A DNA stretch of 6,970 nt from Candidatus Omnitrophota bacterium (GCA_028717825.1 JAQUNB010000061.1:1-6970), one strand, 5' to 3'; shown: positions 1-5,145, numbered from the stretch's first letter. Program-made: numbers and translations. The notes: a model not told the origin generated them from the letters alone.

Positions 1-521
1 TCATCTCTATAGATAGTCCCTAGCCCGAACCTTGCGCGCATCTTCACTAAAAGATCATTGTATTTATAAAAATATATTCTCCGGGCGACCACGCTGCCTT
101 CATACCCCATTTGTTTAAGACATATCGCCAGAAGTTCCCAGTTTCCGAAATGAAAACTAAGACCTATAACTCCACGCCCTTTGGCAACAGCTTCTTTCAA
201 ATACTCGATATTTTCAAATTCTGTTACTATTTTAAATATATCTTTTGGCTTAATAGCGTAAAGTTTTATCCATTCGGCGCCATTCTTGGCTAAATTCGCA
301 AAAAGCTTCTTAGTGATCTCTTCACATTTTTTAGTGTCACCCGCGAAGGCTTCACCTAGATTTCTTACAGCGATATCCCGGTATTTCGGGAGCAGATAAA
401 AACCAAGGTTTCCCAGCATCCCGGCGAAAAATAAGCTTACCTGTAGCGGCACACGGCTCATCAGGAACAATGCTATTTTCAAAAAGTAATATATATAATA
501 ACGCCGCGTTTTTATTTTCAT
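1..521 (-). CDS. LpxL/HtrB-family lipid A (lysophospholipid) acyltransferase, 3' end outside window
   Basis: Read on the minus strand from ATG at 521 this frame stays open for 173 codons to the window edge, so the C-terminal part is missing. The N-terminus (MKIKTRRYYIYYFLKIALF) has a basic start and a hydrophobic stretch to about residue 20, consistent with an inner-membrane anchor. The family's H-F-G-N-W-E acyltransferase motif lies at residues 124-129, with His124 and Glu129 as the expected catalytic pair. It is followed by VVARRIYFYKYNDLL and RARFGLGTIYR, which match the usual VVAR...R.R.G..IYR block of LpxL/MsbB proteins. Members add a secondary acyl chain to KDO-lipid IVA at the inner membrane. 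The start lies 5 nt past the queF stop (522-525 between), so the two are probably co-transcribed. The CMP-KDO genes upstream support a lipid A role. Acyl chain and position specificity cannot be told. Family call is firm; the exact orthologue is not. Confidence 0.88.
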   Translation of the reverse strand, partial: MKIKTRRYYIYYFLKIALFLMSRVPLQVSLFFAGMLGNLGFYLLPKYRDIAVRNLGEAFAGDTKKCEEITKKLFANLAKNGAEWIKLYAIKPKDIFKIVTEFENIEYLKEAVAKGRGVIGLSFHFGNWELLAICLKQMGYEGSVVARRIYFYKYNDLLVKMRARFGLGTIYRD

Positions 522-525
522 TATA

Positions 526-918
526 TTATTTTTTGTATTCCGCCTCTACAATAGTTGTAATGCCGCCTCTTGTGTTGAAGACCCCTTTTACTTTCATCCA
601 TTTGGGTTTACAACTTGCTGCAAGATCGGACAGGATCCTGTTCACAACGTGTTCATGAAAAATACCAACACTCCTATACGCTAGAAGATATTCTTTAAAA
701 GATTTTAGTTCCACGCACCATTTCGCGGGTGAATATTAAATAAAAATGTGCGCGAAATCCGGAAGTGTCGTTTTGGGACACATACATGTAAATTCAGGGG
801 TGTCGATCTTTATAACATAATCCTTATCGGGATATTTATTCTCCCACACCTCTATCTCGGGAAGACACATCTCTCTCACGTTTTCCTGAATGCCGTTATA
901 GTTATTCTTCTTTTTCAT
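526..918 (-). pseudogene. queF: queF, NADPH-dependent 7-cyano-7-deazaguanine (preQ0) reductase, interrupted by in-frame TAA
   Basis: QueF reduces preQ0 to preQ1 in queuosine synthesis. Residues 1-60 carry PEFTCMCPKTTLPDFA, with Cys47 as the thioimide nucleophile and Asp54 as the conserved acid. Codon 61 is TAA (736-738). The same frame continues without shift through YSPAKWCVELKSFKEYLLAYR, which includes the QueF signature E-L-K-S-F-K-E-Y (70-77), His88-Glu89 and NTRGG, ending in TAA at 526-528. Including the stop codon's position the product would be 130 residues, within the range of unimodular (short) QueF. Family sequences carry a sense residue at position 61, so one substitution (for example GAA to TAA) explains the break. 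No other lesion is visible. The start at 918 has AAGG (924-927) 5 nt upstream. Either half alone lacks essential residues. This may be a recent nonsense mutation or a sequencing error. UAA ends kdsA, kdsD, kdsC and queD here, so general recoding is unlikely. Confidence 0.87.
736..738 (-). other. queF: in-frame TAA interrupting queF
   Basis: On the minus strand the codons read ATT TAA TAT TCA CCC, between I60 and Y62 of QueF. Homology is continuous on both sides in the same frame, so the event is a single-codon nonsense change and not an indel. The next possible start is GTG at 712-714; it would give a 62-residue C-terminal piece lacking the catalytic Cys47. Confidence 0.9.
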
Positions 919-926
919 TTTTGCCT

Positions 927-1013
927 TGTAATCAAATAGTCAATTTGTAAACTATGAAAAACCGTCTTTGTTCAGAGTGCTGTTTCTCGTAGCTGCTCCA
1001 TATCTTTGTTACG
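927..1013 (-). repeat. dispersed intergenic repeat, copy A (upstream of queF)
   Basis: On the + strand it begins TGTAATCAAA and continues through ATGAAAAACCGTCTTTGTTC and CAGAGTGCTGTTTCTCGTAG. It shares the order and spacing of these blocks with copies B and C. In transcription direction its last bases overlap the AAGG ribosome-binding site (924-927) of queF, so most of it would be queF leader if transcribed. Confidence 0.8.
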
Positions 1014-1034
1014 TTTTCCTGCTGACTTTTGTCA

Positions 1035-1122
1035 TGCAATCAAATGGCTGTTTTTGAAAACCATGAAAAACCGTTTCTGTTCAGAGTACTGTTCCCCGTA
1101 GCCGCCTCACATATTTGTTAGG
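1035..1122 (-). repeat. dispersed intergenic repeat, copy B (tandem to copy A)
   Basis: It begins TGCAATCAAA on the + strand, 108 bp from the equivalent point in copy A, so A and B form a direct tandem pair. A block of 31 bases (1063-1093) is identical to 3875-3905 in copy C, 2.8 kb away. B resembles C more than A in this core. No open reading frame is shared, so conservation is not coding. Confidence 0.82.
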
Positions 1123-1123
1123 T

Positions 1124-1138
1124 CTTCTTGTTAAGAAG
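1124..1138. other. short perfect hairpin CTTCTT-GTT-AAGAAG
   Basis: Six paired bases close a three-base loop. No T-run follows on either strand, so it is not a standard intrinsic terminator. It sits just outside repeat copy B. Confidence 0.45.
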
Positions 1139-1154
1139 CGTATTCTCCTACTAG

Positions 1155-1179
1155 AAACGGTTACAGCAAAGTAACGTTT
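1155..1179. other. imperfect hairpin, nine pairs with one bulge
   Basis: AAACGGTTAC and GTAACGTTT pair around AGCAAA with one bulged G. Only a short T-rich stretch follows on each strand (TTTTCTCG on +). It could weakly terminate or stabilise the queE transcript 3' end; I would not call it a terminator. Confidence 0.35.
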
Positions 1180-1243
1180 TCTCGCATCTGTTGCGGCTCT
1201 TTTCAACATGCTTCTTTCGTCCATTGTCCTTCGTCTCTGGTAA

Positions 1244-1271
1244 CGTGGGCCGATACGAGTCACCAGTCACG
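1244..1271 (+). repeat. 28-bp inverted pair, copy 1
   Basis: CGTGGGCCGATAC followed by GAGTCACCAGTCACG. It matches the reverse complement of 3969-3996 at 26 of 28 positions. The two copies face each other and enclose queE, queC, queD and kdsC. Confidence 0.8.
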
Positions 1272-1422
1272 CCCGTCCCTCGTCCCGCCATGCGCTCTGC
1301 CATATGCCAAATGCTAAATACCATCTGCCGGGAATTCGTCCTTCGTCTATCGTCTTAGTGAGTGCAGCGAACAATCGTCTCTCGTTCCATCGGCACTACA
1401 TACCACATACTACATACTAACC
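1258..1422. repeat. degenerate heptad (7-bp period) tract
   Basis: Successive 7-base units can be read nearly throughout: AGTCACC, AGTCACG; CCGTCCC, TCGTCCC; CTCTGCC, ATATGCC, AAATGCT, AAATACC, ATCTGCC (1295-1329); TTCGTCC, TTCGTCT, ATCGTCT (1335-1355); CTCGTTC, CATCGGC, ACTACAT, ACCACAT, ACTACAT, ACTAACC (1381-1422). The unit sequence changes along the tract while the period is kept, apart from phase breaks such as 1370-1373. This resembles decayed short tandem repeats, as known for cyanobacterial STRR heptamers, but the family is not one I recognise. Confidence 0.75.
1356..1422 (-). repeat. post-stop spacer module, copy 1 (after queE)
   Basis: Contains TAGTGAG, GCAGCGAAC, ATCGTCTCTCGT and CATCGGCACTACATACCACA in + order. 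The same blocks recur at 4130-4188 after kdsD, and the CGGCA-YTACATACC part recurs at 2187-2216 after queC. Relative to copy 2 it lacks exactly 14 bases, equal to two heptads. Confidence 0.78.
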
Positions 1423-1451
1423 TGCCGTCTCCACCGACTATCCACCGTTCG

Positions 1452-2141
1452 CTACCTAACTCCCAAATACTTATGGATCTGGCCGAGTATCACCACGTCT
1501 TTTCGTGTTTCTTTCAGAAGATATCCTTTAAAATATGAGATCATTTCCCCATCCGGCTGTTCGGTTTTGTCATTCACTGCCGTTACCGGCTGGAGGACGA
1601 CTAAAAATTTCTTCTCAACAGAGGACAGGATATCCCCCATTTTTTTTATATCGTCTATCGTCGTAGAGTCGGTTATAACAGCTTTAACTATCAATTCTTT
1701 TTTTGCCGCTATTTTTATGAACGCCTCATGCTCTTTCCAAAAGGTATCGCCGCCTCCGGAAGAAGGCAGCTTGATGTCCATGGCAATGATATCCGTAAAA
1801 TCTATTATTTTTTCGAGTTCATTCCACAATGTCCCGTTTGTCTCAAGATATACCGGATGTTGCCGGTATCTGCGGAATAACGGAATGAATGTCTTTAGAA
1901 AATCCGCGTAAAGCAAAGGTTCGCCGCCCGTAAGCGCGATCTCGTTATAGTCATCCTCGAAATCGAGTATCTTAGCCAGGAGCGCTTCCTTCGTGAACGA
2001 TTTATAACTTTCCCTCGGGGTATCGCAATAGCTGCAATTCAGATTACAGTCATAAAACCGTACAAAGAGTTGCCTGCTGCCGGCAAAGAGCCCTTCTCCT
2101 TGATATGATAAAAATATTTCCGATACTTTCGCTTGATCCAT
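1452..2141 (-). CDS. queE: 7-carboxy-7-deazaguanine synthase QueE (radical SAM)
   Basis: QueE converts 6-carboxy-tetrahydropterin to 7-carboxy-7-deazaguanine, the radical SAM ring contraction of queuosine synthesis. The 229-residue product opens with SEIFLSYQGEG, the family's substrate-binding N-terminal block. The cluster motif C-N-L-N-C-S-Y-C follows (Cys32, Cys36, Cys39; canonical CX3CX2C). TGGEPLL is at 71-77, YLETNGT at 98-104 and MDIKLPSS at 121-128, all in expected order; length is typical. The ATG at 2141 fits because the conserved block starts at residue 8. No Shine-Dalgarno is apparent; an A-rich stretch precedes the start. It is separated from queC by 81 bp of repeat-bearing DNA, so it may have its own promoter or be read through from queC. 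The stop is TAG. Confidence 0.95.
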   Translation of the reverse strand: MDQAKVSEIFLSYQGEGLFAGSRQLFVRFYDCNLNCSYCDTPRESYKSFTKEALLAKILDFEDDYNEIALTGGEPLLYADFLKTFIPLFRRYRQHPVYLETNGTLWNELEKIIDFTDIIAMDIKLPSSGGGDTFWKEHEAFIKIAAKKELIVKAVITDSTTIDDIKKMGDILSSVEKKFLVVLQPVTAVNDKTEQPDGEMISYFKGYLLKETRKDVVILGQIHKYLGVR

Positions 2142-2186
2142 GGATTATATTATTTTTTTGTGACTAGTGTCTAGTGCCTCATTTCT

Positions 2187-2216
2187 TCGGCATTACATAC
2201 CACATACTATGTACTA
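2187..2216 (-). repeat. post-stop spacer module, copy 3 (after queC)
   Basis: TTCGGCATTACATACCACAT then ACTATGTACTA matches 1390-1419 with few differences. It ends 6 bases before the queC TAG. It lacks the TAGTGAG half seen in copies 1 and 2. TGACTAG-TGTCTAG heptads (2161-2174) lie beside it and echo TGACTAG at 3978-3984. Confidence 0.7.
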
Positions 2217-2222
2217 CCAAAG

Positions 2223-2876
2223 CTACAGCGGATCTTTCACTCCCGCTTCCCTAAACCCCTTGGCTCGGAACATACAAGATTCACACACGCCGCAAGGTCT
2301 ACTCCCGCCTTTATAACATGACCACGTCTTTTTAAAAGGCACCCCTAACCGATCGCCTATTTCAACAATTTCTCTCTTTGTTTTATTCAATATAGGGGTG
2401 ATTATCTTGACCGGGTGACCTTCCGCCCCATATTTTGTGCCTTTTCTTATTGTTCTTTGAAAATTCTCAAAAAACTCCCCGCGGCAATCGGGATAATTCG
2501 AAAAATCCATCTGATGCGCACCGATAAAAACAGCTCCGGCGCCTATGGCCTCGGCGAACGAAACAGCAAAACTGAGAAATATAATGTTCCGCGCAGGAAC
2601 ATATGTATCAGGGATACTTTTGGCCCTGTTAATATTAATTTTTGGGATAGCTTTCTTTTTGTCCAGTAATGCGCTACCCTTCCACGGCATAGATATCTTT
2701 AAAACACAGGCTTTGCATCCGGCAGCTTCGGTTATCCTTTGGGCACATCTTATTTCCTTTCTGGCCTTTTGTCCATAATCGAAAATAAGCGCATATGGTT
2801 CATACTTTTGCTTCGCGATAAACAATGTTACCGCAGAATCCATCCCTCCAGAAACAAGTGCTACCGCTTTTTCCAT
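2223..2876 (-). CDS. queC: 7-cyano-7-deazaguanine (preQ0) synthase QueC
   Basis: QueC uses ATP and ammonia to turn 7-carboxy-7-deazaguanine into the nitrile preQ0. The 217-residue product has the PP-loop ATP pyrophosphatase motif S-G-G-M-D-S at 9-14. It also has the family block YVPARNIIFLS, GAHQMDFSNYPDCR, and four zinc-ligand cysteines Cys187, Cys195, Cys198 and Cys201 in CYKGGSRPCGVCESC. Length is normal (about 220-230). The start at 2876 places the PP-loop at the usual distance from the N-terminus. It follows queD by 27 nt (2877-2903) in the same direction, so co-transcription with kdsC-queD is likely. The stop is TAG and a spacer repeat module begins within a few bases of it. No truncation or missing key residue is seen. 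Confidence 0.96.
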   Translation of the reverse strand: MEKAVALVSGGMDSAVTLFIAKQKYEPYALIFDYGQKARKEIRCAQRITEAAGCKACVLKISMPWKGSALLDKKKAIPKININRAKSIPDTYVPARNIIFLSFAVSFAEAIGAGAVFIGAHQMDFSNYPDCRGEFFENFQRTIRKGTKYGAEGHPVKIITPILNKTKREIVEIGDRLGVPFKKTWSCYKGGSRPCGVCESCMFRAKGFREAGVKDPL

Positions 2877-2903
2877 GATCCAACCGTATTCTCCGTTTTT
2901 TCG

Positions 2904-3269
2904 TTAATTATTTGAATACGTAGCCGCCGAGGAATCCGTTTCCCAAACCGTTACTTCCTTAATGGAGATATCCGGCCTTCGTTCGGATATCTCATTAAAG
3001 ATATACTTCGCTATATTTTCCGAAGTGGGGTTATTTTTTTTAAAATACTTCAGCTCATTCAAATACTTATGGTCAAGCGCCTGTAAAATCTCGTTCAGAG
3101 CTTCTTTGACCTCTTTAAAATCCACGACCATGCCGGTTTTGTCCAGTTTTTCCGAGCATACCGCGAGTTCCACCGTCCAATTGTGGCCGTGTAACTCTTC
3201 ACACTTGCCTTTATATCCCCTTAAGTTATGGGCGCTATTGAACTCGGATTTGACCTTTATAGTGAACAT
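2904..3269 (-). CDS. queD: 6-carboxy-5,6,7,8-tetrahydropterin synthase QueD
   Basis: QueD converts dihydroneopterin triphosphate to 6-carboxy-tetrahydropterin, the first committed queuosine step after GTP cyclohydrolase. The 121-residue product belongs to the PTPS/QueD fold. Zinc ligands appear as His14 (FNSAH), His27 and His29. The catalytic cysteine Cys23 sits in C-E-E-L-H-G-H, the C-X3-H-G-H spacing that separates bacterial QueD from eukaryotic PTPS. Other conserved pieces are VVDFKEVK (48-55), LDHKYLN (65-71), PTSENIA (81-87) and VWETDSSAATY (108-118). The start at 3269 is preceded by AAGGAT (3279-3284), 9 nt away. It follows kdsC by 24 nt, indicating the same transcript. Nothing essential is missing. 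Confidence 0.96.
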   Translation of the reverse strand: MFTIKVKSEFNSAHNLRGYKGKCEELHGHNWTVELAVCSEKLDKTGMVVDFKEVKEALNEILQALDHKYLNELKYFKKNNPTSENIAKYIFNEISERRPDISIKEVTVWETDSSAATYSNN

Positions 3270-3293
3270 TTTTTGTTGATCCTTACTTCCCGC

Positions 3294-3830
3294 TTACGCG
3301 AAATATCTGGCGGTAACCGTTTCCCATGTGCCTTGAGATTTCATGATAAGATCACAGACTTCTCTTACGGCGCCGCGCCCTCCGCTTTTTTCGGTTATTA
3401 AATGCGCTACTTTTTTAACGTCTTCCATGGCATTCGTCGGCACGACCGCAAGCCCAACCCTTTTCAGGATCGGGATATCGATAAGATCATCCCCGACGAA
3501 ACATATCTCTTCAGGGCTTGCTTTAAATTTTTTACAAAGTTTATTATATGCCTCGATCTTATAATGAAAATCTTTATAGACCTTGTCTATTTTTAGTTCT
3601 TTCGCGCGTTTGGTCACGACACGCGAACCTTTTGCAGTGACTATTACGCATTTTAAACCGCTCTTTTTCAAAAGAAATATCCCTAGACCATCGTTCACGT
3701 CGAAATTCTTTATTTCATCACCGTAAGTCCCGTACACGATCCTTCCGTCGGTAAGAACACCGTCGACATCAAGCACGAGGATCTTTATCTTTTTGGCTCT
3801 TTCAATAATTTCATTAGGATATGTTTTCAT
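3294..3830 (-). CDS. kdsC: 3-deoxy-D-manno-octulosonate 8-phosphate phosphatase KdsC
   Basis: KdsC dephosphorylates KDO-8-phosphate to KDO in the cytoplasm. The 178-residue protein is a small C0-type HAD phosphatase. Motif I D-V-D-G-V-L-T-D-G lies at 21-29 (nucleophile Asp21, acid Asp23). Motif II Thr65 is in VIVTAKGS, Lys91 is the likely motif III base partner, and motif IV V-G-D-D-L-I-D-I-P is at 112-120 (Asp114, Asp115). The C-terminal GGRGAVREVCDLI is a KdsC hallmark that distinguishes it from other HAD enzymes. The start at 3830 has AGGA (3839-3842) 8 nt upstream. Repeat copy C ends at 3847, only a few bases before that site. Although separated from kdsD by a 353-bp spacer, it completes the KDO pathway. 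It is close-packed with queD downstream. Confidence 0.96.
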   Translation of the reverse strand: MKTYPNEIIERAKKIKILVLDVDGVLTDGRIVYGTYGDEIKNFDVNDGLGIFLLKKSGLKCVIVTAKGSRVVTKRAKELKIDKVYKDFHYKIEAYNKLCKKFKASPEEICFVGDDLIDIPILKRVGLAVVPTNAMEDVKKVAHLITEKSGGRGAVREVCDLIMKSQGTWETVTARYFA

Positions 3831-3838
3831 TTATTCAG

Positions 3839-3842
3839 TCCT
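3839..3842 (-). promoter_or_regulatory. ribosome-binding site of kdsC
   Basis: AGGA on the minus strand, 8 nt before ATG at 3830. It is wedged between the start codon and repeat copy C, so the repeat ends just short of the signal. Confidence 0.6.
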
Positions 3843-3846
3843 GTTC

Positions 3847-3932
3847 TGTAATCAAAAAGTTTATTCTGTAAATTATGAAAAACCGTTTCTGTTCAGAGTA
3901 CTGTTTCTCGTAACCGCCTTAAGTATAATCGG
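3847..3932 (-). repeat. dispersed intergenic repeat, copy C (upstream of kdsC)
   Basis: It starts TGTAATCAAA on the + strand, as copy A does, and shares 31 identical consecutive bases with copy B (3875-3905). Similarity fades after TAACCGCCT at about 3919, so the outer boundary is uncertain. All three copies have the same orientation, and both sites lie directly upstream of a gene start. Confidence 0.8.
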
Positions 3933-3948
3933 AGACGGTCCATAAAGT

Positions 3949-3978
3949 GCCAGCCGGTAGGCGGAATGCGTGGCTGGT
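3949..3978. other. GC-rich inverted repeat CCAGCC/GGCTGG
   Basis: CCAGCC (3950-3955) and GGCTGG (3972-3977) can pair around a 16-base loop. No T-run follows on the minus strand, so a terminator is not supported. It overlaps the 28-bp inverted-pair copy 2. Confidence 0.35.
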
Positions 3979-3996
3979 GACTAGTATCGGCCCACG
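3969..3996 (-). repeat. 28-bp inverted pair, copy 2
   Basis: Its reverse complement reads CGTGGGCCGATAC, then TAGTCACCAGCCACG, differing from 1244-1271 at two positions. Orientation is opposite to copy 1, whereas the other spacer repeats are in direct orientation. Confidence 0.8.
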
Positions 3997-4016
3997 GGAC
4001 ACGGCCCTCGGCCTAC

Positions 4017-4121
4017 GTTACATGAAGTTAATTCAGGTTAATTAATGTTACAATGGGTTACGTATCGCGATAAATGCAACCTAAATTAACCCCAATTAAC
4101 TTTTACGTAACATTATGTAAC
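4017..4121. repeat. GTTA decamer quasi-palindrome around TATCGCGATA
   Basis: GTTA begins at 4017, 4027, 4037, 4047 and 4057, an exact 10-bp period. After the perfect palindrome TATCGCGATA (4063-4072), the complement recurs as CAAC at 4077 and TAAC at 4087, 4097, 4108 and 4118 (one 11-bp step). Read outward, the units are GTTACATGAA, GTTAATTCAG, GTTAATTAAT, GTTACAATGG, GTTACGTATC on the left. On the right, reverse-complemented, they are GTTACATAAT, GTTACGTAAAA, GTTAATTGGG, GTTAATTTAG, GTTGCATTTA. The arms can partly pair. A 10-bp period would put all GTTA steps on one helix face. Function unknown. Confidence 0.85.
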
Positions 4122-4129
4122 CTTCGTCC

Positions 4130-4188
4130 TAGTGAGCGCAGCGAACGATCGTCTCTCGTCCTTCATCTCTCGTTCCATCGGCATTACA
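4130..4188 (-). repeat. post-stop spacer module, copy 2 (contains the kdsD stop codon)
   Basis: Same blocks as 1356-1400: TAGTGAG, GCAGCGAAC, ATCGTCTCTCGT, CATCGGCATTACA. Between them lie 14 extra bases, two heptads. The TTA at 4184-4186 inside CGGCATTACA is the kdsD TAA stop on the minus strand, so module and coding sequence overlap. Confidence 0.75.
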
Positions 4189-5143
4189 CAAGCCCCGCCT
4201 TCAATATATCCTGCACATCCAGAATCCCGATGGGCTTGCCGCTTTTGTCAACAACCAGTATTTCATCGATCTTTCTGCTAGTAAGTATCTCAAAAGCTTC
4301 CGCCGCGAGACGGTCACCCTTGATCGTGTATGGTGATTTTGTCATTACATCTTTAACTTTACACTCCAGAAGTTTCCGCCCGCGCTTGAAATGTCTTCTC
4401 AAGTCGCCGTCGGTAAATATACCGACCAATTTGCCTTTGTCATTTACGACGCTGGCACTGCCCGCTTTAAATTTTGTGATCTTTAAAAGAACATCTTTTA
4501 TTGCGGTATCACCCTTAACAATCGGCGTTTCCTTTTTGGGCCTCATGATATCTTCGACCCTAAGCAAAAGCCTCTTTCCTAAAGCCCCGGCCGGATGATA
4601 TAAGGCAAAATCTTTTGGCTGTATTCTTTTCTTCTCCAGAAGCGCGATCGCAAGCGCATCTCCCAAGGCGAGCATCGCCGTAGTTGATGTGGTCGGCGCC
4701 AGCCCCATAGGGCAGGCTTCTTTATCGACAGCGCTATCTATTACATAATCGCTATTCGCCGCTAAAGCGGATCTTTTGTTACCTGTCACAGCAATAAGTT
4801 TCGCCCCTATCTTTTTTATTATCGGTATGAGCCTTATTACTTCTTCTGTCTCGCCGCTATTTGAGAACGCGATGATCACGTCATCCATTGTCACGCGGCC
4901 CAAGTCGCCGTGCAGCGCTTCCGCCGGATGCAAATATAAAGAAGGTGTCCCGGTCGAAGACATCGTGGCCGATACTTTTTGTGCAATGAACCCGGGCTTC
5001 CCCATGCCCGTGACTATTACCCTGCCTTTGGTCCTTGCCAATAGATTAATGATCTTTGCGAAATTTTTATCTATTTTTCTAATAAGTTTTTGGATAGCCT
5101 GGCTTTCGTTCATCAAAACTTTTTTAGCTCTTGAAATACTCAT
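4184..5143 (-). CDS. kdsD: D-arabinose 5-phosphate isomerase KdsD (KpsF/GutQ family)
   Basis: KdsD isomerises ribulose 5-phosphate to arabinose 5-phosphate, the KDO precursor. The 319-residue protein has an N-terminal SIS domain (about 30-185) with VTGMGKPGF, TGTPSLYLHPAEALHGDLG and FSNSGETEE. Two CBS domains follow (about 197-258 and 263-319). Residues Lys49, Glu101, Glu142 and His183 sit exactly ten positions before Lys59, Glu111, Glu152 and His193 of the E. coli enzyme, so the catalytic set is complete. IFTDGDLRR in CBS1 is typical. The start at 5143 is 2 nt after the kdsA stop, so translation is probably coupled; AAGGTGG lies upstream within the kdsA end. Its own TAA lies inside a spacer repeat module. 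GutQ or KpsF roles are alternatives, but the kdsA-kdsB context favours LPS. Confidence 0.95.
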   Translation of the reverse strand: MSISRAKKVLMNESQAIQKLIRKIDKNFAKIINLLARTKGRVIVTGMGKPGFIAQKVSATMSSTGTPSLYLHPAEALHGDLGRVTMDDVIIAFSNSGETEEVIRLIPIIKKIGAKLIAVTGNKRSALAANSDYVIDSAVDKEACPMGLAPTTSTTAMLALGDALAIALLEKKRIQPKDFALYHPAGALGKRLLLRVEDIMRPKKETPIVKGDTAIKDVLLKITKFKAGSASVVNDKGKLVGIFTDGDLRRHFKRGRKLLECKVKDVMTKSPYTIKGDRLAAEAFEILTSRKIDEILVVDKSGKPIGILDVQDILKAGLV

Positions 5144-5145
5144 AT

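Larger units (their letters stand above)
919..1451. other. 533-bp spacer without a credible gene, built of repeats
   Basis: Between the queE stop and the queF start I see no protein with family resemblance. The content, in + order, is: two tandem copies (A and B) of a dispersed repeat, two short hairpins, one arm of a 28-bp inverted pair, and a long degenerate heptad tract ending 29 nt from the queE stop. The only longer open frame (1081-1263, minus) is arginine-rich and overlaps repeat copy B and inverted-pair copy 1, so I treat it as spurious. Confidence 0.75.
3831..4183. other. 353-bp repeat-rich spacer between kdsD and kdsC
   Basis: No coding frame here resembles a protein. In transcription direction it holds the post-stop module, the GTTA decamer quasi-palindrome, a GC-rich stretch with one arm of the 28-bp inverted pair, and repeat copy C, which reaches the kdsC ribosome-binding site. 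No G+C hairpin followed by a T-run is seen, so read-through from kdsD to kdsC remains possible. Confidence 0.75.

Noticed and set aside
111..293. Plus-strand ORF at the left edge
   Set aside because: It is antisense to the LpxL-type gene, whose HFGNWE motif on the minus strand is decisive.
1081..1263. 60-codon minus-strand ORF rich in arginine
   Set aside because: It overlaps repeat copy B and inverted-pair copy 1, has no recognisable domain, and its Arg-rich make-up follows from the repeat composition.
1258..1422. CRISPR array
   Set aside because: Units are 7 bases, degenerate and contiguous; there are no 24-40-base identical repeats with unique spacers and no cas genes.
2144..2173. Possible sigma-70 promoter for queE (TAGACA, 18 bp, TATAAT)
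   Set aside because: The -10 would end 2 bases before the ATG, so transcription would begin inside the start codon region. QueE homology rules out a later start. AT-rich chance match is more likely.
1244..3996. Insertion sequence or composite transposon bounded by the inverted pair
   Set aside because: No transposase or target-site duplication is seen, and the enclosed genes are all ordinary operon members.
3831..4183. tRNA, sRNA or intrinsic terminator in the kdsD-kdsC spacer
   Set aside because: No cloverleaf with acceptor and T-arm signals, and no GC hairpin followed by a T-run, could be found by eye.
4074..4598. 174-codon plus-strand ORF
   Set aside because: Antisense to kdsD, starts in the decamer array, and shows no family features; the kdsD frame explains the coding signal.
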